Source: Pycnopodia helianthoides | Taxonomy: Eukaryota; Echinodermata; Asteroidea; Forcipulatida; Asteriidae | Reading direction: 5' to 3' | NCBI GenBank assembly: GCA_032158295.1 | Contig: CM063256.1 | Coordinates: forward strand, 17,405,394-17,469,393 | Length of the DNA stretch: 64,000 nt | Shown: positions 25,201 to 37,200 of the stretch, piece after piece | Layout: each line of letters opens with the position of its first letter | Position numbering within the stretch: position 1 is the first letter of the stretch | Made by a program: the position numbers and the translations under genes | Notes under the pieces: generated by a model | Databases searched by the model: none | What the model saw: the letters and a program-made list of their open reading frames with translations, nothing else | Told to the model about the DNA's origin: nothing

Positions 25201-28200
25201 CTAACTGACAAAAATAGGTTACCAGTCAAAATATTTCATGCTGTACATGTATACTGTTTGACACCTCGGTTTCCTTCTAATTTTTGCTTCGCAGAAGAAA
25301 TACGCTTAATGAAACATCGTAACACCATTTACTTTGTGTCATTGGTTCTTGTAAATAATCATCAGGGTGTAGGATTTTTGATATCTTTTAAAAGAAACGG
25401 TGATCCAGTAGGTATTTTAAGGCCTGCAATGTACTCAACTTTTTGAGTTATCTTCTTCCTTGAAACAATGATTGTCTGATGTCATGGTCAGCGGCTCATG
25501 GTTGGTTCTGGTGAAGTTTGAACATGTCTGGCCATTGTGGATTTCATTTTTGAAAAACAATCCGGGAAGTAAATAATTGGAGTAGTTTGCATCTTCCGTC
25601 CGCCCATAAATTCCGTACTCTTTGGTGATTGCCTGTCGATGAAGGAGTTTTCTCTCGAGGGAAGAAAATGGAGATACATGTAGAAATAAAAAACAAAGGG
25701 TGTAATTGAGTGCTAGATACTTTCATCTGACTGATTAGGAAGATATCAAGCAAACGACACCCACACAGAAATAATGAAAAGCAAGATGAAATATGGCTCC
25801 CAACAGGTGGACTTATAAAATGAAATATTAAAGGGAGGGTTCTGCCTAGGATTTCTTTATCGGTGGAAAAAATGTTTCCATGGAAACCATTGCAAGATGG
25901 ATCAGTTACACGGTAGATCATATAAATAGACTCAAATCAAAGAAGTACTCAAAATGAATGGCTTCTGATAACATTTTTACCTGTAAATACCAAACTTTCC
26001 TTTTCGTTGAAAACATTTGAAAGGAAATTGCAAGTGTAATTTAAAAATTTTGTAAATGTGCGGTGGTCAGAAGCAGAGAAAATTCTGCCAGTGGTGGTTG
26101 GGGAATCCTGAGTGCTGGGCGGGTTTTCCGGCACCGACCACTGTGGGCAGAATCCTGTAAAGGGATGATGTACAGGAATGAGAAATTTCAGACTTTTTTC
26201 TAACGTCTGCTTGGTGGAAAAAACAAATCTGCTGTTGTATTCTTCAGTTATAAAGCCCGCTCATTGGTCCCCATTTCTAGCACTGAGGATACTGTTCCAA
26301 GAAGCTCCTTGAAATCTTAAAAACCAGGGTTACCCCCAAAAGTTGGAAATGTCATCATTTCAATATACCTTCTAAAATAAATTTGGAATTTGAATTTGAA
26401 TTTGACTCTCACCCCCCCCCCCCCCCCCCCCGCTTTTTGCAACTTCATAAAAAGGTCCCTTTTTACAAGGCTCAAAATTAACACTGGATCGCAGGCCTGA
26501 GGCCAGTGATTCTAGCGTCAGGTCAGTAAACTTATGACCATACATGTACAAGTCCGGCGGTCTTGGGTTTTTGAATAATAACGCCTCACTGCATTTGTAG
26601 TTTAAACTGATAAACACAAATGTCTTTAAATTCTGTTGAAAGAAAAATGAGATAAATCTTTTCTTAGTGCTTGTTAAAAAAAACCAGTTAAATGTGAAAC
26701 TGCGTAGATAGTTTTCTTCTCATTTTGATTCCGGTCTTGTAACAAATTTTCTGGTCCAGGAAAAAGTTTTGAGCTACAAGCCCTGAAGTCTTGTGGATTA
26801 AGTCCCCAAATTCGAGCCCTGTAATTTGGGTCCCGTGGGTAACGCATCGTGTTCTTAATTACACAATCATCCCGTCCTCTCAGAAGCCAATATGAAAACA
26901 ATATTTATTGGTTTTCGGAGGGTTTTAACTCTCTGAATTTGCCAAAAGTACTTTACAGTGGGATTGTTTTTCTAAAGGGTTACTACAGGGCACATTTATT
27001 ATTTCATGTAAAAGTATTTATTACATTATTCAGGCATGATTTTCTTCCCTTCTTTTAAATCTGATTGCTGATTGTTTACTCTCGGAATGTGTTATTAAAG
27101 GCACAGTACACGTTTGGTAATGACTCTGAAAATTAATGGCAATAAAAACTTACTTGGTAAGAAGGACAGCAGCTTTGGGTTGTAGAATGAATTTTGAGAA
27201 ACTTTTAACTTCAAAGTACTTCGGTTATGGAAAATATATCACTTTTTATTCCCCAAAATTTGAGTCTGAGAAGCGTGTCTGTCAGAAACGCTTCTCAGAC
27301 TGTGTATTCCTATGGGGAATATTCTTCCTGCGTGGAAATATTCGCTCCGGTTTTTTGGTGATATCTCAAAAACGCGACCACCTTTTGAAGTGAAATTTTC
27401 ACATTTATATAGGATTACAATCAGTAGGCTTCAATTACCAAGCGTATGCAGCACCTTTAAAGGCCATGTACACTATTGGTAAGATCAAAAAACACAATGT
27501 TCACAGATTTAAAGTAAGTAATGGTAGAAAGGGTTCCTTAAAATATTTCTGCCTAAAATGCTATCCTTTCTGAGAAACGAGTAAAACAATAGTAATTATC
27601 GCGCGCGATAATTTGAAAAAACAGAAAACACATAAGATCTCTTTTCACTATTTTCTCGTGACCTCGATGACCAATTGAGCTCAAACTTTCACAGGTTTGT
27701 TTGTTCATGCATATGTTTAATCACACAAAATGTGGACACTGATTTTGAGCTGTTACCAAAAGTGTACAATACCTTTAAATAGCCTGAGAGCCTGCTAAAA
27801 TCTACATACCTTCATGTATCCATACATGTATGTATTGAACCCTTGCACAAGGGGGGATGCACCTCTGGGCCTCTGCACATTGAGTGTCTACCATTTCCCC
27901 CAATTTGGGATTCAATTTTTGTGTGTAGTCCCTACATTGTGATTTTTTTCAAAATGGCAGACAGGATAGGCGCGTGAAACTGCGCAACATGCTGTGCGAG
28001 GAGTCAATAGGTCAGCCTTTGCACTCAATAAAAAAAAATCTGACTTTTTTTCCATGGGCCAAATATCATATCTGATTTATTTGTATTTCTTTGTGCATTT
28101 TAGTGTTATTATTGTTAAGAGTGTAATCATTCCCATCGTGGTGTTCAACAAACACACCTTACAACCATATTTGTAGTCTTTTATTTGTTGACCTCGGGAT

Positions 28201-31200
28201 AGTATATTAAATTTCCGCATGCAATTAATAATTATGAATATATAAACATATATATATATATATATGTATGCATGTATATTAGGAACCAATAGCAGTCTGG
28301 GTACTCCACTACAGGAGGGTTATACCTCCTCTGGATGTTACCTCCATTTCGTCGGCTCAGTACTATAAGGTCCTTAACAAACGTGATGGACAAAAGGTCG
28401 TTAACAAAAGTTTTTTTTAAAGCCTATAAAACAAAATAATAAAATACAACTATCAGAAATTAATGTTTCCTTATGAAAATCTGAAAATTGATTTTCATAA
28501 CGAAACATTAATTTCTGATAGTTGTATTTTATTATTTTGTTTTATAGGCTTTAAAAAAAACTTTTGTTAACGACCTTTTGTCCATCACGTTTGTTAAGGA
28601 CCTTATAGTTCTCACGCGACGATTTGTACTTTTTTTTACTACATTTTTTTTTATCACTATTATAACAGTTGTTATTTTATGTATTTACAAGTTTTGCAAA
28701 TGGAAATAAACCAAACAAACAAGCAAACAAACCAACCATTCAATTAGGTGAGGCTATTTATCAAGTTAAAACAATGAAAATCTGTTGACGTGTTTGTTTT
28801 GTCAGGAATTTTGTGCATGTTCAGTTTGACGAAGTTTCCTTAGGTTGTTTTTACACTGTTTTTTTTATCGAGAACTGAACGACAAGAATTAATTTACTCT
28901 AAAAAACAAAATACGAAATTGTGTACTCTCCCTTCAAAAACAACTTCCATAACTCTCTCTGAAAAAAAATATGTTAAAATATTATTTTTCTACAGATAAG
29001 CCTATTTGCACATGATTTGCACACTTTTTTGAGGAGTTTTCTGCAAAGATTGTACAGATTTAACTCTCCATGGCTGTTTGCTGTTTATTTTCCAAAGCAT
29101 GTGCAGATTTATATATCAGACTGTATTAAAAAAAAAAAACACCCAAAACCTTGGATAAATTGGCAAACACATACATGTAGCTCATCTTTAATGTTCAAAA
29201 TATACATAACCGCTCACACAAATGCATACAAAAAACATATGGATTGTAATTTTAAATTCATGGTCATGTTGGCATAGGATACGTGACATGTGTAAAGGAA
29301 ACACAAGGCAATGTGACCGTCGTTCATGTATAGATTGTTCTTCAAACCATGCTTGTGCTTGTCAACTGAAGTCATACATGTGTACACTGTACATTATTCT
29401 AAAACAACAGACCAGAGCAAGCTGAACTAGAGCAAAGGTCTCATGATAGATGAGAAATGTCAAACGTTTATCTGATTTTTCCTGCCTGGTGAAAAAAAAT
29501 AGTACATTTAGCTGTTATCTTCTTCATAAAGACCCTGTACACTATTGGTAAGTTCGAAAAACACAAATGTTCACAGACTCACACATAACTTACACGATTT
29601 AAAGTAAGTAATGGTAGAAAGGGTTCCTTAAAATATTTCTGTCTAAAATGCTATCGTTTCTGAGAAATGAGTAAAACAATAGTTTTATCACGCGTGATAA
29701 AAATTTGATGTTTGAAAAAACAGAAAACACATATGAGGTCTCTTTTCACCATTTTCTCGTGACCTCGATGACCAACTGAGCTCAAACTTTCACAGGTTTG
29801 TTTGTTCATGCATATGTTGAATCATACCAAATGTGGACACTGATTTTGAGCTGTTACCAAAAGTGTACAATACCTTTAAAGAAATTTAAAGAAGTTATGC
29901 TCTTTGATCTACTGCTGTCATGGCTGTTGCACTGAGGATACTGTTAAAAAAAACCTCCCAGAAATCTGAAACTCCAGGGGGTTACCAAAATATTATTCAA
30001 CTACAATAATTTGAACATACCTTATATGATAGTTTAAGATATTTTTTTCAGAGTCTTGTGGCTCACAAGTTTAACTGGAGCAAACAATATTTTAAAAGAC
30101 CATCTGAATTTCACTAAGTAACAAGATTCATCTTAAAGATGAGTGGTCAATGAATCACTCAACACAAGGGCAGAGGGCACTTGACATCTTGAGGCGGGTG
30201 GGGGCCATAAAGAAAAATCTAGAAAATTTAAAGACAAGAGAAGGTATCTGGTCACACTGCCATATTGATTTGTAGTATGACATCACACTTTGCTTAGCAA
30301 CCAAGATTGATACACATCTTCAGATCAATCTTAGCTCGTTGTGAAATCGACTCCAGGGTGTTGAGATGAAGGTTTTGCTGAAGTAAATCTTTGAAAAGGT
30401 ATGTCTTGGAAAAAAACACTGGATGGCTGCGGACTTGTTCTGGTTTGCGGTTAACTAGCCTGATGTTGAAATTAACGGACTTAAGCCTGTGGTTCCCTGG
30501 GTGTTTCAAACCCTGATGTGCCATCCCTTCATGATGTTTCTTGAAATCTAGAGGATTGAATGTACAGTACTTGTCTAGGGTTTGCCCTTAACTTTTCTCA
30601 GTGATTGGCCAGCAGGATCAGTTAGCTTGTCATATTCACTAGTCCGCCAGTTTTTTCACTGGTCCATATAACTTAAGGTTTTCATTCAACATTATCGTTT
30701 GTATGGGACTTGGGTTTGAAACCATAAGAAAAGTCTGAGCAGGCAGTGGTTTTTTCACATCATACATAGTAGCTTTGTGAACAAGGTTCTAGCCATGATT
30801 TGGTAAAAGGGTGTCCAAATTGGCTGGAATTTTGAAAACTGGGTGTCCAAATTGTTCATTTACAATACATTTTCATGTAAATGACAGATAAAACAGGGTG
30901 TCCAAATTTAAGACAGGGTGTCCAACAGACACCCAGACACCCCTCTGGCTGATACTACATGGACCAATCAGACAGGACCAATCAGACAGAATTTTGAGTG
31001 GTCCTCAGAAGTTGTAACTGGCATTTAGCTCGGACCGCTGTTAAAGGCAAAGTATACCTTTGGTTTTTGGAACCATTCAATTGTTTTAATCCTATATAAA
31101 TGTAGATCTATACAATACAACTAACCTGTGAAAATTTAATTTCAAAAGGTGGTAGCAATTTATGAGATATCGCCAAAAATCTGGAGCGGTTATGTCCACG

Positions 31201-34200
31201 CATGAAGAATAATCCCTAATAGGAATACACAATCTGAGAAACATTTCTGATAGAAACGTTTCTCAGATTCAAATTTGGGGGGATCTTTTTCCTAGTTATC
31301 TACATTATTTTGAATTGAAATATTTCAAAATGCTTTATACTATTGAAAGTTGCTGTACTTCTAACCAAGTAAGGTTTTGTTGCCATAAATTTTGAGAGTG
31401 ATTACCAATCGTTTTTCGTATACCTTCCCTATGTTTAAAGGCCCTGTACACTATTGGTAAGATCGAAAAACACAATGTTCACAGATTCACACATAACTTA
31501 CACGATTTAAAGTAAGTAATGGTAGAAAGGGTTCCTTAAAATATTTCTGCCTAAAATGCTATCGTTTCTGAGAAATGAGTAAAACAATAGTAATTATCGC
31601 GCGCGATAATTTGAAAAAACAGAAAACACATAAGATCTCTTTTCACTATTTTCTCGTGACCTCAATGACCAATTGAGCTCAAACTTTCACAGGTTTGTTT
31701 GTTCATGCATATGTTTAATCACACAAAATGTGGACACTGATTTTGAGCTGTTACCAAAAGTGTACAATACCTTTAAGGGAGAATGCTGATTTATCTCTCC
31801 AAACCGATGATGCACCATCCCTTAGTGGTGTGATTAATCAAGTGTGGATTAAACAGGAATGAATGTTCAACCAAATCCATGAACATCTTCAAACTTTTCT
31901 TTTAATTTTTCTCGACTTGAATGCAGATTTGTGGGTCTTAAAACACAAACACATGCTCATGGAAAACATCTGACATGTATCTTTAAAATTCAATCGACAC
32001 TAATTTCTCTAAATGTTTTGGAATTTATTGTATTGATTTCGTGTCAGCTGCTTAGCCAGCTGTTACAAAAAAAAATCAACAACCCAAACGATTTTTTAGA
32101 CTAGTGATGGAACAATGATGTTTATTAGGCATGACACATAAATTACAGTTTATCATATTTAACTTTTGTTTTATTAATTAATTTTTTTCAGTCAGGGGAA
32201 TGTGTAGATTTGGTTTGATAAATTGTTGTTGCTTTGGGTTTGATTTTTTTTTCTTCAGTTGTTTTGATTGTAATTTTCTTGAAGGAACATTACAGAATTG
32301 GTAAGAAAAAAACTTGTAAAATATACTTTTTAATCACAGATTTACATAGAACTTACACGGTCTAATGATGATGATAGTAGAAAACATCCCTTGAAATATT
32401 TCTGTCTGAAATGCCATATTTGATTAGAAATTAATAAACTAATTTTCCGATTAGAGTTTTTCGCTCAGTGAGCGTTTTTATTCATTTTTTGAATCTATTA
32501 TGATTTAATGCAAATGTGTAATCGGGTTTTCACTATTTTCTCGTGACCCAGATGGCCGATCAATCTCAAACTTCTACAGGTTTGTCAGTTTATGTATATG
32601 GTGGATTACATAAAGTGCTTACACTGCCAGCAACTGTTTTGTTAGCAAAAACAATTCTGTAATGTTCCTTTAAATGTTGAATTAAAAAAAAATACTTTGT
32701 GTAATTTTGAAAATGCAAACACAACACAAACAGAGAGATTGAAGTGTTATTTGGATAATGGTTATCGTATATAATTTTTTTTGGCAATATATGTATATTA
32801 GAAAATCCATGCCAGAACCAGGCACTGCCTGCCAAAGCTAAAACTGGGTTTGAAAGCTTTCAAGTAACACTTAAAGGGAAGGTATACGATTGGTAATCAC
32901 TCTAAATATTTATGGCAATAAAAACTTACTTGGTTAGACGTACAGCAGCTTTCGATAGTATAAAGTATTTTTGAGAATATTTCAATTCAAAACAATGTGG
33001 ATATGAAAAAAATATGTCAAGTAATGAACCTCAAGGGAAGATTTTTGTCCCCCAAAATTTGAATCTGAGTTGAATAGGGATTATTCTTCATGCGTGGACA
33101 TAACCGCTCCAGATTTTTGGCGATATCTCAAAAAATGCTACCACCTTTTGAAATGAAAGTTTTCACAGGTTAGTTTTATTGTATATTACATTACATTTAT
33201 ATAGGATTAAAACAATCGAAGGGTTCCGAAAACCAAAGGTATACTTCGCCTTTAAACTAGGGCCTTTAACGTAACTTTTTCTCAACATATTGAAGAGTGG
33301 TTAAAATGACATATCACATTGATATCATGCCTAATAAGGGTTATAAAAACTGTTTAAAAATAACAACTCTGTGTTTTGATGTTTGTTGTTGTCTTCACTT
33401 TTAAGCCATTTCAGAGAAAAGCCTGATTTTGGTGTGGGGGTCAAAAAACATTATGCGGTAGAGTGTCTTATTTCTCAAAATTTATACTCCCCTCTTTAAT
33501 TAATCAGCCAAGTTCATTAATTAAGTAATTAACAATTATATTTTAAAAATAATTAACAGAGCAAAAGGAAATCCAAATAAAGCAAAAATAAATAAGCACT
33601 AATACAGGAAAAAGCATCATCCAACTTAATGTCAAGCTAAGTTTAAGGTTTTGTTTTCAGTAACCTTGGAAGATGGTTTTCCCAGCTTGAAGCACATTAT
33701 CCTTTTAGTTAAACCCAATGTTAACATTTCCAAAGGGTTTCGATCCGAAATGACCAACCACTTTAAAGTTTCAATAGATGTAATAAATGCATTGGGGATA
33801 AATTATAGTGCTTTTGTGCTCATACCCTATGCCAATGTTTGATAAGCATTGTATACTCATGTCTTTTATTAATCCAGTCTCAAAGGTGTTTTCTGTGCTT
33901 ATCCCTTATCATTGGTGGGGGATGAAACAAAAAACAATCGGATCAGGAGTATTTTACTCCTCCAATGTGTCACAAACAAGACATTGTTTCTGCTGGCCGC
34001 CCGTCTCACTAATGATAGTGCTAATGCATGTATACATGTTCTGGAGGTTCCGTGCTTCACACATACAGCATTAAAAAGACAACCCTAGTCCGATGATTGG
34101 CCTGCTTCTAGTAGTGGGCCTTTTGTGCAGTCGTTATCCACCGACTGTTGAATACACTGGATTAGGGCACATACAATATTGATCACGGCGAGGGGTTTCT

Positions 34201-37200
34201 TTAGCTGCAATAAACTGCTGTCCACATCAGTTGCTAACAATTGTCCGCTTTGATGCAAACTCGAGCGGTAAACTCGTGTCACAACACACACACGCCGTCT
34301 TCGGAGCTGAACCTTCATGTGCCTTTTTCTAACTGCTCTGCTTCCCGCTTGTAGAAAATCCACTTTGTTGTTTAACTAGTTGTTTAAAGATCATCCGGAG
34401 AGTTAGGGTTTTTTTTTCATGGTTTAAGTACTGGAAAATCTCTTTCTTTTGAGGCTGCATTTGGTGTATAATCTGTTTGCCGTTAAGCAACAGGTGTCTG
34501 AAGTGATCATCAGTTGTTCTGTATTCGATTTTGTACAACAAGCAGAGGAATTGGTTGTCAGAGTGTGGATGGGGGAAGGAAATTAACTGATAGTCAGGTA
34601 AATTGCATAAAATAACTGTTTAAATCGCCGGTTGCTCCATAAGTCTCCTTTTTAATTGTTTACATTGATTACATGTAGATGTTTTTTTCAGTGTTTTCAC
34701 TTGAAAGTGACCACCAAATTTTATGGCATTTTTCAAATTTTTCTTGTCTGGTGTGTTTGATGAAAGCTAGTGGATGAGAATTCATTTCAAACCAATTATG
34801 TACTTTTGATTGTGAATGTTATTGTTTGTTTGTAGATGTTTTTCCCCTTTATTTACCTTATGAAGAGATACAGTTTTCTCAAATAATGTGGGCAATTTTG
34901 AAGTTTTTGCAACAAAGGAAAGTGATGATGACTACATTTATGTTAATAAGCGGCACACACATAAATGTTATCATCTCCCATAAATTTAGTGGGGCGTAAC
35001 TTAAAGGAACATTGCAGAATTGGTTTTTGCTAACAAAACAGTTGCTGGCAGTGTAAAGCACTTTATGTAATCCACCATATACATAAACTGACAAACCTGT
35101 AGAAGTTTGAGATCGATCGGCCATCTGGGTCACAAGAAAATAGTGAAAAACCGATTACACATTTGCATGTTCAAAAATCATATAGGTTCGACAAATGAAT
35201 AAAACGCTCACTGAGCGATAAACTCCAATCGGAAAATTAGTTTATTCATTTCTCATCAAATATGGCATTCAGACAGAAATATTTCAAGGGATGTTTTCTA
35301 CTATCATCATCATTAGACCTTGTAAGTTTCGTGTAAATAGGTTTTTATTGTCAGCGAGTCTGCTGGCCAATTTCTCTGCATTTGGTCAAATCTGCTACAC
35401 ACACATGAATGGTATTATCTCCCCATGCATTTAGTGGGGCGTAACTTAATTTTGTGGACAGAAGAGGCCCGCATGCTTTTTGTTCTCCTGTCTCCTTTGT
35501 GTGGTGGCACTTTGACAATAACCTCAGCCTCTGTTGGAACCATTGAGACTGCCAAAATGGGATGTGATTGTCATTTTGATTTGACCTTCTTTTTGAAAAT
35601 AAGCCTGATTTTCTCATTTTATCTTTTTCTGATATCCAGGCTGTAAAGTTGGGAACAGTTGCTTCACAGAAGGTAAGTTTGTTGTCGTCTTTTCAGAAAT
35701 TAGGGTAGAAAGCCTGAAGGGACTGTCTGCATTTACATGTTTCCCAGTTATTAAAAGACAACAGCAAAAAAACTTTGTTAATCGCGATGCCTTTCAGAGA
35801 TCTCATACCATAATTTTTTTCTTTCCAGTTTTCTGTTTGTTGTTTTCATGATATACATGTAGTCATTGATTGCAGAAACTCAGAACTTATGCAAAATAAG
35901 GCCATCACCGAACAGGCGGATATGGCTATGGCTAAAAGGCTTGATCGCTGTGCCATCATGCATTTAGGAAGTCCATAGAACACTCTTAGCAACAGCTCTA
36001 GCTGTAGCCGTATCCACCAATTTTGAAACAGCCTTATTAACTAAAAGAATAAAAAAAAAAAAAACATCTTTCTAAGATATAGCTTGGTAACATAAAAATT
36101 ATATAAATCAGGGCTTGAATTTGACACTGGACCATTGGCCCGAGGCCAGTGATTTTAGCATCGGGCCAGTTAACTCATGTCCGGACATGTCCAGCGTTCT
36201 TGTGTTTGTGTTCAAATGTTGACTTTCAGTCTGATAAATACAATTCTGTTGATTATCAAAGACTACTTACCCATAATATACAAATGAGATAAATCTTCTG
36301 TTTTTTTCAAATTCCAACAGTTCAATTACTAACCCGTGTAGGCATTTTTTCTTCTAAACTCAATTCTGGTCTTGTCCTAAAAATTCCGGTCCAGTAAATA
36401 TTTTGAGCTACAAGCCCTACGGTCTTGTGGGTTTTCCCCAAAAATTCTAGCCCTGTAAATGGTCACTTTAAGCTTCTGTAGCATGGTGTATCATTAACAC
36501 TATAAATTGGTAGTATAAAAAAACACATGGACAACATTGGTAATTATCAAACCCCAGTATTCACACTTTATATGACCTAACATTAGAAATGAAATAACAA
36601 ACCTACAAGGTTTATTGCTCAATCAGTCATCAGAGTTTTAAGAAACTGTGAAAAAATATGTTTATTCACTGTTTCCAAATGTCAAGTTTTGGTCTCGCGA
36701 GATCAAAACTAATTGGTTCACCCATTTCTCTAAAACTGTAGCATTTCAAGCAACACATATGTCAAGGAAACTTTTTCACCATGACCCATGACCACCTTTT
36801 ACACCATGTAAGTTAGGTGCAAATCTGTGAACAGTTATTTTTTTCAACCTTACCAATGTTGTGCACATTCTTAAACACTGTAGAAATGTGATGAATTTGA
36901 CCTACATGTATATCAATAAATCATCAACTACTCGGCTTTGATAAATCATCAACTACTCGGCTTTGATGAGATAAGTCTCGCTTCAACAATTTTGACAAGG
37001 AATTTTGTTTTGTTGTTCCTGGTGTAGCCAAGTCTCCAGACTAGTTGTAATCCACAGAGTAAAACCCTTCCGTATTGTTGTCGGTCTGTTGTCACGGTGA
37101 TGTCTAGAAAGCAATCAGTTTGTTCCACGGGACGCTAGTTGTAAGTTAACAGTGGTAACCATGACAACATATGTTCATGTATGTTCTGTCTATTGAATTA

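Noticed and set aside
34085..34363. 92-aa minus-strand ORF, Arg-rich
   Set aside because: Inside intron 7 with no start context or homology that I recognise.
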